A DNA stretch of 64,000 bases from Sphingobacterium sp. (lineage in GTDB: Bacteria; Bacteroidota; Bacteroidia; Sphingobacteriales; Sphingobacteriaceae), in assembly GCA_031286695.1 (NCBI GenBank), contig JAITTY010000006.1:620001-684000 (forward strand). The letters run 5' to 3'. The notes beneath the pieces are model-generated. The model had not been told where the DNA came from. It did not search any database and worked only from the letters and a program-made list of their open reading frames with translations. Shown here in pieces: positions 17,858 through 26,631 of this stretch (its first letter is position 1; each line of letters begins with the position of its first letter). The position numbers and the translations under genes were made by a program.

Positions 17858-19408
17858 ATGACATCAAAATTTAGAACCGTTGGCGGTTTGGGAATGCTAT
17901 CCTTCGCCTTATTGATCAGTACCAGCATGTATTCCTGTAAAGAAAGCAAAGAGAGCGTTTCTTTAAGCGGTAAAGCTAAGGTGAATATCCATCTTTTAGG
18001 AGTAGAGAATCCGATCGTAACAAGCAACAAAGCCAGTTTAAGAGGCAGTGCAAGCCAGTCAGTGATTGTTCCATTGACAGAATCAAGTTCTTTTGAGGCC
18101 ACATTAATAAAACAATCTTCTGTAGATGGCTCAAATGTTTTGTCTGCTTCTTCAAATAAAAAGGCAGCCGTTTCGGAAGAGAGAACGCCATTGGGGGCAA
18201 ATATTAAATATAAAATTGTTGTTTACAATAGTGCAGGAGCTTACGTCACAGAAAAAACATATACCAACACGGTTGATAATACGAGTGAAATCGAATTGGA
18301 CGCCGGGCAAACCTACACTTTTGTCGCATATTCCGTTAATTCGACTTCATCATTACCGGCTGTTTCTGCACAGACTACCTTGGGATCAGCAAGCTTGGAT
18401 AATATAAGTGCAGACCTCATGTATTTTAAGGGTAATTTGACACTTCAATCCGGAGATAACAATCTTAATGTTGTGTTGAAACACCAATATAGTGAGGTGA
18501 CGACCAAATTGAGTATGGCAACCGAAATGACGGGCGCAATAACAAACTTGGTCAATACAACGATCAACCCGACGTACCCTAGTGCAAATCTAAAATTGGC
18601 AGATGGTGTAATAACCTATAATGGACAGACCTCGACAGCTCCCGTAACTTTTCCGGCTTTGGGCAATGGTATGAGAAATGTTAGTAGTTCACCTACTGTG
18701 CTTATTCATTCGCAAGAAAATAATGGTGTTTTCAATTTTGGATCCATAACAATTGATGGTGAAACAAAGAATAATGTTTCGGTTGCAGGGTTAAATATTA
18801 TACCAGGACAACGTTATAACCTAAATCTGAACTTTAAAACCTGTACACAAACGGTAACAGGAGGAGCAGTACTAAACTGGAACTATCCTGCTGCAACTGG
18901 GGGCGCAACCGTTGGCGGTGTTCTCGTGCCTAATGGACAGGTGGTTACACAAACATTAACTGCACCGGGCGCGGATTATGGGTTTGTATTTGATATTCTG
19001 GAAATGGACAACTCATTCAATATGGAAGTAAACGGTGTAAAACTTTCTACACAGGAAATTCAGTTTGAGGCAAATATAGCCATTGCTCCAAAAAACGTGC
19101 AATTTGTAGATGGCAGTAATTACGGCGGAACAAACGTAGATGGGGGATCGGTTCCACAGATTTACAGCATGAAAGGTACAACCACAGCGCCTATTATTCG
19201 TGTTGTTATAAGTCGTTCGGGAGAAGTCGCTATGTATGGTAGCAAGAGCTCTGGTGGTCAATTGTTTCCGCTTCGTTTGACACAAGGGTCATTCAATAGT
19301 GTGCCATGGAGTTCGACGTCAAATACCGTGAAAATTACACAGGTCGTTCAAGGGAAAACGACAATGATCGGATCAGGGAACGGCAAAAAGAAGATTGCCT
19401 GTAACTAA
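17858..19408 (+). CDS. FimB/Mfa2-like fimbrial anchor lipoprotein
   Basis: A 516-residue lipoprotein with lipobox SMYSC (C27 as the lipidated residue) after a hydrophobic signal. The mature protein is beta-rich, with segments such as VVYNSAGAYVTEKTYTNTVD and YTFVAYSVNSTSSLPAV. Mfa2/FimB-like Bacteroidota anchors carry similar transthyretin-like domains, and residues about 195-320 include the LKHQYSEVTTKLS segment usual in this group. Such proteins anchor or cap surface fimbriae. There is no polymerising major fimbrillin nearby. Only a 52-residue peptide gene follows, 45 bases after the stop, so the lipoprotein may be a standalone surface protein. Assignment rests on overall pattern, not a single motif. 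Confidence 0.7.
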   Translation: MTSKFRTVGGLGMLSFALLISTSMYSCKESKESVSLSGKAKVNIHLLGVENPIVTSNKASLRGSASQSVIVPLTESSSFEATLIKQSSVDGSNVLSASSNKKAAVSEERTPLGANIKYKIVVYNSAGAYVTEKTYTNTVDNTSEIELDAGQTYTFVAYSVNSTSSLPAVSAQTTLGSASLDNISADLMYFKGNLTLQSGDNNLNVVLKHQYSEVTTKLSMATEMTGAITNLVNTTINPTYPSANLKLADGVITYNGQTSTAPVTFPALGNGMRNVSSSPTVLIHSQENNGVFNFGSITIDGETKNNVSVAGLNIIPGQRYNLNLNFKTCTQTVTGGAVLNWNYPAATGGATVGGVLVPNGQVVTQTLTAPGADYGFVFDILEMDNSFNMEVNGVKLSTQEIQFEANIAIAPKNVQFVDGSNYGGTNVDGGSVPQIYSMKGTTTAPIIRVVISRSGEVAMYGSKSSGGQLFPLRLTQGSFNSVPWSSTSNTVKITQVVQGKTTMIGSGNGKKKIACN

Positions 19409-19453
19409 AACAAGATTTTGTTGAAATAGTGATATAAAAAAAATAAAAAAATC

Positions 19454-19612
19454 ATGAACACAACCAATACAAAGAAAAATTATATCAGTCCTCGCATCCA
19501 GTCGGAGGAAGTTGAATTAGAACAAGGTATAGCCGCCGGTTCTGCAGTCGATGCAACTGTTGAGCAATCCTGGGAGAAATCGGATGACGATAACCGTCTG
19601 ATCAACTGGTAA
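19454..19612 (+). CDS. 52-residue peptide, candidate secreted or precursor peptide
   Basis: ATG at 19454 to TAA at 19612. It begins MNTTNTKKNYISPRIQSEEV, continues ELEQGIAAGSAVDATVEQSW and ends EKSDDDNRLINW. There is no hydrophobic signal. The middle ELEQGIAAGSA has small residues after an acidic stretch, which resembles leader-peptide cleavage regions of ribosomally made peptides. The tail is acidic and ends in W. It follows the Mfa2-like gene by 45 bases without a terminator, so it is probably co-transcribed, and three hairpins separate it from the next kinase gene. I believe it is a real gene because of its codon use and placement, but no family is assigned. Confidence 0.65.
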   Translation: MNTTNTKKNYISPRIQSEEVELEQGIAAGSAVDATVEQSWEKSDDDNRLINW

Positions 19613-19626
19613 TATGACTATTTCTA

Positions 19627-19657
19627 ATTCAATTCTATAAATTGAATGATAGTTTTT
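19627..19657 (+). terminator. Weak hairpin with T-tract after the peptide gene
   Basis: ATTCAATT (19627-19634) pairs with AATTGAAT (19640-19647), followed by GATAGTTTTTT. The stem is AT-only, so it is a weak terminator candidate. Confidence 0.4.
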
Positions 19658-19698
19658 TCCTTTAGTGTACTACATGAAGCTTAATTAGGCGTCAATAG

Positions 19699-19722
19699 GT
19701 AAAATAGTTAAAACTATTTTAC
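19699..19722. repeat. Perfect 11-bp inverted repeat
   Basis: GTAAAATAGTT (19699-19709) and AACTATTTTAC (19712-19722) with a two-base centre. No T-tract follows. It could be an operator or a processing hairpin in the region between the peptide gene and the second kinase. Confidence 0.6.
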
Positions 19723-19787
19723 GTCATTATTGTTCAATAATCCAAAGATAAATAAGGTATACGTCTATTAGAGGATAGTTTTTTGTA

Positions 19788-19819
19788 AAGGCTAAGTCGG
19801 CATCGACTTAGCCTTTTTT
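19788..19819 (+). terminator. Intrinsic terminator before the second histidine kinase
   Basis: AAGGCTAAGTCG (19788-19799) pairs perfectly with CGACTTAGCCTT (19804-19815), with a GCAT loop and TTTT following. It should end transcription from the fimbrial-type operon 93 bases before the TTG start of the next frame. The 299-base interval 19613-19911 holds this, two other inverted repeats and no gene I can support. Confidence 0.85.
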
Positions 19820-19911
19820 GATGAATTAGCTTCCAGGGTGTCGAGCAGATTTCAACTTGGATGGAAATACCTGTGATTTTTTTTAAGGTAAATTTTTTAA
19901 TTAGCAAGTGA

Positions 19912-20859
19912 TTGATTAGTTTTGAAATTCCATTAGTCATTATTGTTAATTTATTACCTAAAATTGTGCAAAGCCAAACTATTATTACCTTACTTATTGT
20001 TGGAATAGTCATCAGTAAGACGCTTATCGGAGTACTGATCTACTTTTTAATCCGAAAAAACCGCCAGCTAAAAGTAGAGCAGCTCAAATTGACAACTGCC
20101 AACAGCATCCTCAGTGATCAGGCTATTCGTATTCATCATTATAATGAAGAATTAAAAATAGCCGAAAGTTTTAAGACTAAAGTCCTTTCTATCGCCTCGC
20201 ATGATCTCCGGGCTCCGTTTGCTTCGGTTGAAATTTTATTGGCCATCGATGATATTTCTTTGGTCGATAAGGAAGAGCTTAAACTTATCTTTTTAAATTT
20301 AAAAGGACAGGTGGCTAGATCGCGAACAATGTTGGAGGAAGTCCTTTTGTGGACAGAATCACAGCTCCGGGATAAGCTTGAAAATACCGAGAACTGTAAT
20401 ATTTGTGATCAGATTGAAGCTGTATTGGGGATCTATTCGCTAGAAATTCAACGTTTCAATATACAGATCTTTAATTCGGTAAATCCAGATTTTTGGGTAG
20501 ATACCCATAAAGGAATCTTTGCTTTTGTGCTTAGAAATGTGATCAGCAATGCCATTAAATATGGGCGAGTCGGTGGTACCATTGCGCTACAATTGATCGA
20601 TGATCAACGCGATCGATGGGAACTCATCGTCGCCAATGAAGGGGAAGAACTTTCGTCAGAAGTCCTCCATAACCTAAATTTTGTCAATAGCTGGGATCGC
20701 AAGAAAGCTGAAAACAACCAAGGTGCAGGACTGGGAATTTCGCTCTGCAAAGATTTGATCAAGCGGATTGATGGAACTGTAAAGTTCGAGAATACGAATG
20801 GCAAGGGGGTATCTGTACGCATTTCGTTTCCGCGGAAAGTTTATCAGGCTGTCTCCTGA
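19912..20859 (+). CDS. Short sensor histidine kinase lacking a sensory domain
   Basis: Up to 315 residues from TTG at 19912, which directly follows an in-frame TGA. No ATG or clear ribosome site is available, so the true start is uncertain and the gene may be truncated at its 5' end. One membrane helix (about residues 22-45, TIITLLIVGIVISKTLIGVL) precedes a coiled coil. The kinase core has H97 in SIASHDLRAP, N-box NVISNAIKY and G-box GAGLGISLCKDL. The core resembles that of the TPR kinase at 14931 but lacks the TPR region. It lies beyond a terminator and needs its own promoter, which I could not find. Confidence 0.75.
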   Translation: MISFEIPLVIIVNLLPKIVQSQTIITLLIVGIVISKTLIGVLIYFLIRKNRQLKVEQLKLTTANSILSDQAIRIHHYNEELKIAESFKTKVLSIASHDLRAPFASVEILLAIDDISLVDKEELKLIFLNLKGQVARSRTMLEEVLLWTESQLRDKLENTENCNICDQIEAVLGIYSLEIQRFNIQIFNSVNPDFWVDTHKGIFAFVLRNVISNAIKYGRVGGTIALQLIDDQRDRWELIVANEGEELSSEVLHNLNFVNSWDRKKAENNQGAGLGISLCKDLIKRIDGTVKFENTNGKGVSVRISFPRKVYQAVS

Positions 20860-20877
20860 TAGCAATTAATCTTTTAT

Positions 20878-20909
20878 AAAAAGCCCGGTCATGTATCGGG
20901 CTTTTTTTT
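20878..20909 (+). terminator. Intrinsic terminator after the second kinase
   Basis: AAAAAGCCCG (20878-20887) pairs with CGGGCTTTTT (20897-20906), extended by further T residues. It lies 19 bases after the stop at 20859. Confidence 0.9.
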
Positions 20910-21055
20910 GGAATAAGAAAAACTCTTTTTGTCATTGCACAAATGTTGAGGTGCCCAATTAGATTGGGGAACTATCGCGGCTTTGTTACAATATAATCTG
21001 GCAATCGTGCTGTTTTCTGCTTTGAAATAAGTGGTTTGGTATAAATGTTTATTTT

Positions 21056-21088
21056 TATTATTTAGATTGATTAAAAATAATACATTTG
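21056..21088 (+). promoter_or_regulatory. Promoter with overlapping inverted repeat (candidate Fur operator) of iron-uptake operon
   Basis: TACATTTG at 21081-21088 matches the -7 consensus. It supports translation from ATG 21103 rather than from the first in-frame ATG at 21031. Overlapping it, TATTATTT (21056-21063) and AAATAATA (21075-21082) are inverted arms around TAGATTGATTA. An AT-rich palindrome over the promoter of siderophore genes is what a Fur site would look like, but the factor is inferred. Confidence 0.5.
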
Positions 21089-21102
21089 CAAAAAAACTAC
21101 CG

Positions 21103-22221
21103 ATGAAACTGAAGGCTGCTAAACGTTGGTTCAACTGGCACAAATGGACAAGTCTAATTTGTACCATTTTTCTTCTCTATCTCTGCATCACGGGACTACC
21201 GTTGATCTTTCATGAAGAGATCGAACATTTATTAGAGGGAAATAAAGAAGCTGTGATCACAGAACATAAATTGAGTCTGGATAAGCTGGCAGAAATTGCG
21301 GCATCCAGGTATCCTGGAGAACAGGTGCGGTATGCGTTCTGGGATGAAAATGAAAAGAATAAGGTGCTTTTTGATGTCGTGGACAAACCTGATGCGCCTT
21401 ATGAAAAAAGTAAGTATCTGGTCCTCAATGAATATACAGGTGAGGTGCTTGGGGCTCCCAAGACCGATGGCCTGATGAATATTATCCTTAAACTGCATAC
21501 CGATATGTTTTTGGGTATACCCGGCAAATTGTTCCTCGGTTTGATGGGGATATTATTTATGATTTCTATTGTCTCCGGGATTGTGCTTTATGGACCCATT
21601 ATGAAAAAGTATGATTTTGGAATGGTACGGAAGAATCGATCCAAAAGACTGCAGTGGTTGGATACACACAATTTATTGGGTATCGCTTTAACAGCATGGA
21701 TGGTGGTGGTTGGTTTTACAGGCATCATCAATACGCTCTCTGATGTGATCCTCGGTCTCTGGCAGCAGGGGCAGCTGGCCGAAATGACTGCACCTTATAA
21801 AAATCAAGAGCCGCTGAGGGGCAATTATAGTTCATTGGAGCAGGCAAAGTTAGCGGCTGAAAACAAAGTGAAAGACATGAAAGCTGCGGTCATAGCCTAT
21901 CCAGGTACACCTTTTACCAGCAAGCATCATTATGCTGTATTTATGCGCGGCAACACGGAGCTGACATCGAAGTTGCTCAAGCCAGTTCTGATTGATGCGA
22001 AAACCGGATTAGTAACCGATAGCCGGGAAATGCCCTGGTATGTCAATACGCTTTTCCTTTCCGAACCGCTGCATTTTGGAAATTATGGCGGTCCGGTTCT
22101 TAAAATTGTTTGGGCTGTGTTTGATATTTTCACCATTCTCGTTCTGGTAACGGGACTCTACCTATGGATTGCCCGGCGACGTGCAGAAAAACAGCAGCTA
22201 TTTATCGCAAAAGAATATTAA
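21103..22221 (+). CDS. PepSY-associated membrane protein (siderophore-iron reductase-like)
   Basis: A 372-residue inner-membrane protein from MKLKAAKRWFNWHKWTSL. It has the PepSY_TM layout. A first helix (SLICTIFLLYLCITGLPLIF) starts just after conserved WHKW. A periplasmic PepSY-like domain follows, with the ELAEIAASRYPGEQVRYAFW-type fold around residues 60-130. A helix pair lies near LHTDMFLGIPGKLFLGLMGI, with a second soluble part and the final helix ending TGLYLWIARRR. Histidines in LHTD and DTHN are typical of this family, which is proposed to reduce ferric siderophores in the membrane. It is the first gene of an operon with a 54-residue protein and a TonB receptor. Confidence 0.85.
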   Translation: MKLKAAKRWFNWHKWTSLICTIFLLYLCITGLPLIFHEEIEHLLEGNKEAVITEHKLSLDKLAEIAASRYPGEQVRYAFWDENEKNKVLFDVVDKPDAPYEKSKYLVLNEYTGEVLGAPKTDGLMNIILKLHTDMFLGIPGKLFLGLMGILFMISIVSGIVLYGPIMKKYDFGMVRKNRSKRLQWLDTHNLLGIALTAWMVVVGFTGIINTLSDVILGLWQQGQLAEMTAPYKNQEPLRGNYSSLEQAKLAAENKVKDMKAAVIAYPGTPFTSKHHYAVFMRGNTELTSKLLKPVLIDAKTGLVTDSREMPWYVNTLFLSEPLHFGNYGGPVLKIVWAVFDIFTILVLVTGLYLWIARRRAEKQQLFIAKEY

Positions 22222-22223
22222 CC

Positions 22224-22388
22224 ATGAAAAATATCTTCCTAAAACTTTGGGGCATGCCTATGCTATTGGCGGCTTTATCACTATTTGGGCTAATTGCTGC
22301 ATTATTGGGCGATGGTCTATGGGATTATTTGGGCTGGCTCGCGCTTTCTGTTCCGCTCTTTCTCGTGATTCGACACTATTACAAATAA
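22224..22388 (+). CDS. 54-residue membrane protein in siderophore operon
   Basis: Starts at ATG 22224, two bases after the previous stop, and reads MKNIFLKLWGMPMLLAALSL, then two hydrophobic helices separated by GDGLWDYLGW, ending IRHYYK. A longer in-frame start at 22164 would overlap the PepSY gene and is rejected. Such short two-helix proteins often sit between PepSY and TonB receptor genes in proteobacterial and Bacteroidota operons, with no known role. It is probably co-translated with its neighbours. Confidence 0.75.
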   Translation: MKNIFLKLWGMPMLLAALSLFGLIAALLGDGLWDYLGWLALSVPLFLVIRHYYK

Positions 22389-22409
22389 CTACAAATAAAT
22401 TATCATAAC

Positions 22410-24611
22410 ATGAAGAAGTTGATCTTAAGTGCTTCTGTATTATCGAGTATCGCTGCCTATGGGCAACAAAAGGACACTGTCAAAATGAATAAAATGGATG
22501 AGGTTATCATTAATGCCTACATCAAAAAAGATAGTGAATACACCAATAAAATGCCACTTCGAGCGATTGAAAATCCGCAGGTCTACTCCTCGATAGACCG
22601 TGTCGCTTTAGAAAACCAAATGATTTTTACCGTCGATGAGGCCTATCGAAATGTGACTGGTTTGCAAAAAATGTGGAATGCAACAGGGCGAGCCGGTGAT
22701 GGTGGAGCGTATGTCAACCTGCGCGGATTTATCTCAAATAATTCGCTGAGAAATGGTTTGGTAGCGCCAGTAAGTGGTACGGTAGACGCCGTGAATATCG
22801 AAAAAATAGAGGTGTTAAAAGGGCCGTCAGCTACCTTATACGGAAGTAATGTGACTTCTTATGGAGGTGTGATCAATCGTGTCACCAAGAAGCCTTATGA
22901 TAGTCTAGCTGGAAATGTTTTGGTCTCGGCCGGAAGATATGATTATTATCGTGCACAAGCCGATCTCAATGCACCCTTGACAAAGGACAAAAGTCTTTTG
23001 TTTCGTGTTAACACGGCCTATACAACAGAAGGGAATTTTCAAAATTCCAAGGTGCACAATAAGTATTTTGCATTTACCCCCAGCCTAACGTGGAAGGTAA
23101 ATGACAAAGTGGATGTCAACCTCGAATATGAGATGTTTGATAATAAGGCGCAGTCTGAGCAGAACTTCTTTTTTATCGGCCCTTTGTCGGCTTTTGGTTT
23201 TTCGGGAATGAAAGACTTGGAGAAAGCCGGCCTCGATTACAAAAAACCGTATGTGGGATCGGGCTTATACAATACCGGCCGTACGCGTAACTTGTTTGGG
23301 CAGGTCAATTATAAAATCAATGAACATATCCGGTCGTCAACTTCGATCAATAGTGCTTATAGCTATTCGAATGGTTTCAACCCATATTTTTACATCACGA
23401 CAAAATCCTATGGTGCCGATCCCAATGACAAGGAAGTTGGTTTATACCGTGGTGACCAGTCCACTGCAGATAGCAAACAACGTTACCTACAGGTACAGCA
23501 AAACTTCAATTTTGACTTTCATATAGGTAGTATGCGTAACCGGACCGTGGTGGGGGGAGATTATTTGCGTACCCGCAATGATCAATTCTTTTATTTTGGG
23601 GTCATTGACTTTGTGCCGTTTACGGGCGATATGGACTATACAAATTTCAATGCCGACTATGTAACAAATTATTATAATTCAATCCGCAATACGCCGGCAT
23701 GGGATAGCTCAATCTGGCCATTGAAAAATAAGTCAAATACCTACAGTGCGTATGTTTCCAATGTGATCACACCTGTGCAGGGCTTAAATTTGATGACAGC
23801 CATTCGCTATGAAAGTGTTAAATTCAATGGAGGCGTGAAAGGTTCCAATGAAACTCCGGCATATACACAGCGTGCATGGTCGCCCAAACTAGGTTTGGTT
23901 TATGAACTTGTGAAAGAAAAATTGTCGGTATTTGGGAACTATCAGAATAGCTTCACTAGTAATGGTTATTTTGTTTCAGACACGGCTTCCAACCTTTCTC
24001 TTTCTGATCCTGAAAAAGCCAATCAGTGGGAGGGTGGATTTAAAGCCGATCTGTGGCACGGAAAAGTCAATGCTACACTTAATTACTACAACATCAATGT
24101 CAAGAATACCTTACAGACAATTGGTTATACACCGCAGGGAAGAGCGATCGAACAGCAAATGGGAAAACGTAACAGCAAAGGTGTTGAACTGGAAGTAAAT
24201 GCTTATTTGGTTAAAGGTTTTTCATTGATCGCAGGATTGAGCTATAATGACTCCAAATTTACAGAAACGACAGATGCCACTGTCTTGGGGAAAAGGCCGA
24301 ATACGGCTTCTTCGCCATGGTTAGCAAATTTCAATGCGACCTATCAGTTTACGGAGGGTAACCTGAAAGGACTTGGTCTGGCTTTCGGAGGAAATTATGC
24401 CAGTGCCAACAAGATTATCAACACGACAAATGGAACCTTTGAATTGCCCAAATATGTAGTCCTCAATGCGAATGTATTCTATGATGCGAAGAAATTCAGA
24501 GTTGGGGTAAAAGCGGATAACCTGACCAACGAACATTATTGGATCGGTTATACCACAGCTAATGCACAGAAGCTGCTGAATGTAGCGGGAAGTTTTAGCT
24601 ATAAGTTTTAA
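22410..24611 (+). CDS. TonB-dependent siderophore receptor
   Basis: A 733-residue outer-membrane receptor with signal peptide to about residue 19 (AYGQ). A TonB-box-like MDEVIINAY lies at about 28-36. The plug domain (about 50-175) contains AYVNLRGF, IEKIEVLKGPSATLYGS and GGVINRVTKKP. The 22-strand barrel ends AGSFSYKF with terminal F. It lacks the carboxypeptidase-like domain of SusC proteins and fits the ferrichrome/ferri-siderophore group. With the PepSY protein upstream it forms an uptake-and-reduction module. A second, divergent module occurs at 25501-28772. Confidence 0.93.
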   Translation: MKKLILSASVLSSIAAYGQQKDTVKMNKMDEVIINAYIKKDSEYTNKMPLRAIENPQVYSSIDRVALENQMIFTVDEAYRNVTGLQKMWNATGRAGDGGAYVNLRGFISNNSLRNGLVAPVSGTVDAVNIEKIEVLKGPSATLYGSNVTSYGGVINRVTKKPYDSLAGNVLVSAGRYDYYRAQADLNAPLTKDKSLLFRVNTAYTTEGNFQNSKVHNKYFAFTPSLTWKVNDKVDVNLEYEMFDNKAQSEQNFFFIGPLSAFGFSGMKDLEKAGLDYKKPYVGSGLYNTGRTRNLFGQVNYKINEHIRSSTSINSAYSYSNGFNPYFYITTKSYGADPNDKEVGLYRGDQSTADSKQRYLQVQQNFNFDFHIGSMRNRTVVGGDYLRTRNDQFFYFGVIDFVPFTGDMDYTNFNADYVTNYYNSIRNTPAWDSSIWPLKNKSNTYSAYVSNVITPVQGLNLMTAIRYESVKFNGGVKGSNETPAYTQRAWSPKLGLVYELVKEKLSVFGNYQNSFTSNGYFVSDTASNLSLSDPEKANQWEGGFKADLWHGKVNATLNYYNINVKNTLQTIGYTPQGRAIEQQMGKRNSKGVELEVNAYLVKGFSLIAGLSYNDSKFTETTDATVLGKRPNTASSPWLANFNATYQFTEGNLKGLGLAFGGNYASANKIINTTNGTFELPKYVVLNANVFYDAKKFRVGVKADNLTNEHYWIGYTTANAQKLLNVAGSFSYKF

Positions 24612-24644
24612 TCCGCTGAACTTATAAAAGACTCCCATTTTTGT

Positions 24645-24681
24645 AGTACCCCCAAAAAGTTAGCTACTTTTTGGGGGTACT
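24645..24681. terminator. Strong bidirectional terminator between convergent genes
   Basis: AGTACCCCCAAAAAGT (24645-24660) and ACTTTTTGGGGGTACT (24666-24681) are perfect 16-base arms with a five-base loop. They separate the TonB receptor from the convergent methyltransferase. Confidence 0.85.
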
Positions 24682-24751
24682 TTGTTTGTTCTCGCTATAG
24701 TATCTTATCTATATACGGCTTTGAATTGCCTTAATCGGATGAAGCTCCATT

Positions 24752-25438
24752 TTATTTTTTGACAGCTTCCAGCATAAAGAGACCTTCCGTTTCCAAAGGA
24801 AGTTTCAGAATACGATTTTGGGCATCCATATCGATTTCAATGGAACCAAATCCAACGGCTTCTAATAGTTCGACGTCTTTGGCCGGACGTTGATGTGCGC
24901 TGATCTCGAGAGCCGATTTGATGTCATTGATCTGATCGATAGCACCGGACGGACATTCATCATGTCTTTCGGTACTAAAAACTGTTTTTCCGAAATCGGC
25001 ATCCAGATTGATCAGCCTTCCGCCGCGTTTGAGTACACGTTCCATCTCGCGGTAACATTTTTCAAGGTCAGGGATGGTCCATGTCATCAGTCTGGTGAAG
25101 ACCAAATCGAAGGTATTGGCCTCAAATTGCAGCGCCTGTGCATCCATGACCTGATAAGCTACGTTGAGTTCCAGTTCTTGGCTGACGAGGTTGGCATAAT
25201 CAATCATCTGGGGGGAGAGGTCAACGGCAGTAACCTCAAAGCCTGCCAGGGTCATAATGTTGGCAAAATATCCTGTAGCAGTACCGACCTCAAGGACTTT
25301 GTTGCCCCCAACCTGGCTACGGACAGACTTAAAGAAGTCAAGCCAGTGTTCGGTCTCCGGACGAGACCAAGCCTCATCCCGTTCCTTGCGCCAAGAAGCG
25401 CTCCGATCATTCCAGTAGGCTGTTATTCTGTTAATCAT
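24752..25438 (-). CDS. Class I SAM-dependent methyltransferase
   Basis: A 228-residue soluble protein. Motif I VLEVGTATGYFA (about residues 49-60) binds S-adenosylmethionine. VTAVDLSPQMIDYA (about 72-85) is the acidic motif II, and QVMDAQALQFEANTFDLVFT is the motif III/IV region. RVLKRGGRLINLDADF resembles the post-motif strand of UbiE/Methyltransf_11 proteins. It lies between two siderophore receptor modules, transcribed with the second set but preceded by its own likely promoter, 62 bases after the PepSY stop. A role in siderophore or metallophore chemistry is possible but not shown. Confidence 0.85.
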   Translation of the reverse strand: MINRITAYWNDRSASWRKERDEAWSRPETEHWLDFFKSVRSQVGGNKVLEVGTATGYFANIMTLAGFEVTAVDLSPQMIDYANLVSQELELNVAYQVMDAQALQFEANTFDLVFTRLMTWTIPDLEKCYREMERVLKRGGRLINLDADFGKTVFSTERHDECPSGAIDQINDIKSALEISAHQRPAKDVELLEAVGFGSIEIDMDAQNRILKLPLETEGLFMLEAVKK

Positions 25439-25458
25439 CGTAATAATTTTAAGAGGAA

Positions 25459-25486
25459 CAAATTTATCTATTTTATCAGGAACAAA
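25459..25486 (-). promoter_or_regulatory. Candidate promoter of the methyltransferase gene
   Basis: On the minus strand, TAAATTTG (25466-25459) matches TAnnTTTG. TTTG (25486-25483) lies 16 bases upstream, shorter than usual. The sequence AGGAACAAAT occurs twice, at 25454-25463 and 25478-25487, a 24-base direct repeat over the promoter. Confidence 0.45.
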
Positions 25487-25500
25487 TGATGGAATTTATG

Positions 25501-26631
25501 TCATATCTCCAAGCGCCCATTTTGCAGCTTTGTTTTTTGTCGCTTACTGCGCCTAGTCCAAAGGACAAAGCCAGTCAGTGCAAGAAGGGCGGGAGTCAAT
25601 CCAATCAAAGCATAAAAAATTCGTAATGCATAACCGCCGAAGGCACCAATGTGGAGCTGGTAAACTGCCCAGGAAATCTTTTTAGATGAATCGGCTCTGT
25701 CGATGTCCAATATACTGAGGCATGCACCGGTCGAAGCGTCAAATGAAAAATGACTTGCTTTTCCGCCAAATAAAGGGAAATAGGTACTCGAAAGCTGGCC
25801 ACGTACCAAAATTGGGGAATCGTTGTTCTTTGGGATATTGATGGCAATAGGGTGAAAACCGGGCGACCTCGTTTTGCAATAATCCAATAATTTGTCCAAA
25901 TCTGTTTTTGAAGCAAAAGACCCTTGCACATGCGGGGCGGCGGTCTCTGCGGAAAACAATTCCTGAAAAGCAGGGAGATTCATCCAAACTCCGGTAACCA
26001 GTAAAACTAAATTGAGCAAAGCAGACCACACACCGACTACGCGATGCCAGGATGAATACAGTCTGTGTCCATTCTTATGAAGCGGTACTTTAAATAGCAA
26101 TACGCTGAGAAGATGTTTTCGATAAACGATTAGGCCAGAAAGAATAGTCAACAACAGCAGTATCCCCAGTGCTGCGACAAAGGCCTGGCCTAATCGCCCC
26201 AGTAAAAAGCTATAATGTAGCGCATATGTCCATCTGAAAAATGAGCTGCTGAGTGTTTCATAATTGCCTTCCCGGAGAATTGCTCCGGTGTGGGCGTCGA
26301 CAAATGCAAAGCCTAGATGATTGTCTGCGGGATCATTGATCGTCCGATAGAGCATAAATTCGTACGGTTCATGGGAAGATAAGGGAAAATCATGGAGCAC
26401 AATTTTTTCTAAATCGGGAAAGGCAGTAGCGATAATCCGATAGGCGCTATCGGCAGAAATCACAGTCCCATTGGCTGACCTGTGATAAATATCGGGATTT
26501 AGCGCGCGATCGAGATCATGGCGAAATAGCAGCACAGCACCTGTCAGGCCTAAGATCAGAAAGAATAACCCTGTGCTCAGTCCGAGGAATCCGTGTACGC
26601 GGAATGCCCATTTGGTGATTGTTTTCATCAT
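25501..26631 (-). CDS. PepSY domain membrane protein (second siderophore module)
   Basis: A 376-residue protein starting MMKTITKWAFRVHGFLGLST, typical of PepSY_TM proteins with a first helix after the RxHGxLG motif. The PepSY-like periplasmic part (about residues 45-130) includes AYRIIATAFPDLEKI. LHYSFLLGRLGQAFVAALGI is the second helix pair region, and WHRVVGVWSALLNLVLL the third. It ends FVLWTRRSKR. It is a paralog of the 21103 gene. Its start overlaps the stop of the TonB receptor gene at 26631, so the two are translationally coupled. Role: probable inner-membrane reductase or transport partner for the cognate ferric siderophore. Confidence 0.87.
   Translation of the reverse strand: MMKTITKWAFRVHGFLGLSTGLFFLILGLTGAVLLFRHDLDRALNPDIYHRSANGTVISADSAYRIIATAFPDLEKIVLHDFPLSSHEPYEFMLYRTINDPADNHLGFAFVDAHTGAILREGNYETLSSSFFRWTYALHYSFLLGRLGQAFVAALGILLLLTILSGLIVYRKHLLSVLLFKVPLHKNGHRLYSSWHRVVGVWSALLNLVLLVTGVWMNLPAFQELFSAETAAPHVQGSFASKTDLDKLLDYCKTRSPGFHPIAINIPKNNDSPILVRGQLSSTYFPLFGGKASHFSFDASTGACLSILDIDRADSSKKISWAVYQLHIGAFGGYALRIFYALIGLTPALLALTGFVLWTRRSKRQKTKLQNGRLEI

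Noticed and set aside
21036..21044. TTGGTATAA upstream of the PepSY gene considered as a LytTR site
   Set aside because: Only one copy is present, with no partner 21 bases away and no TAnnTTTG at the 28-base distance.
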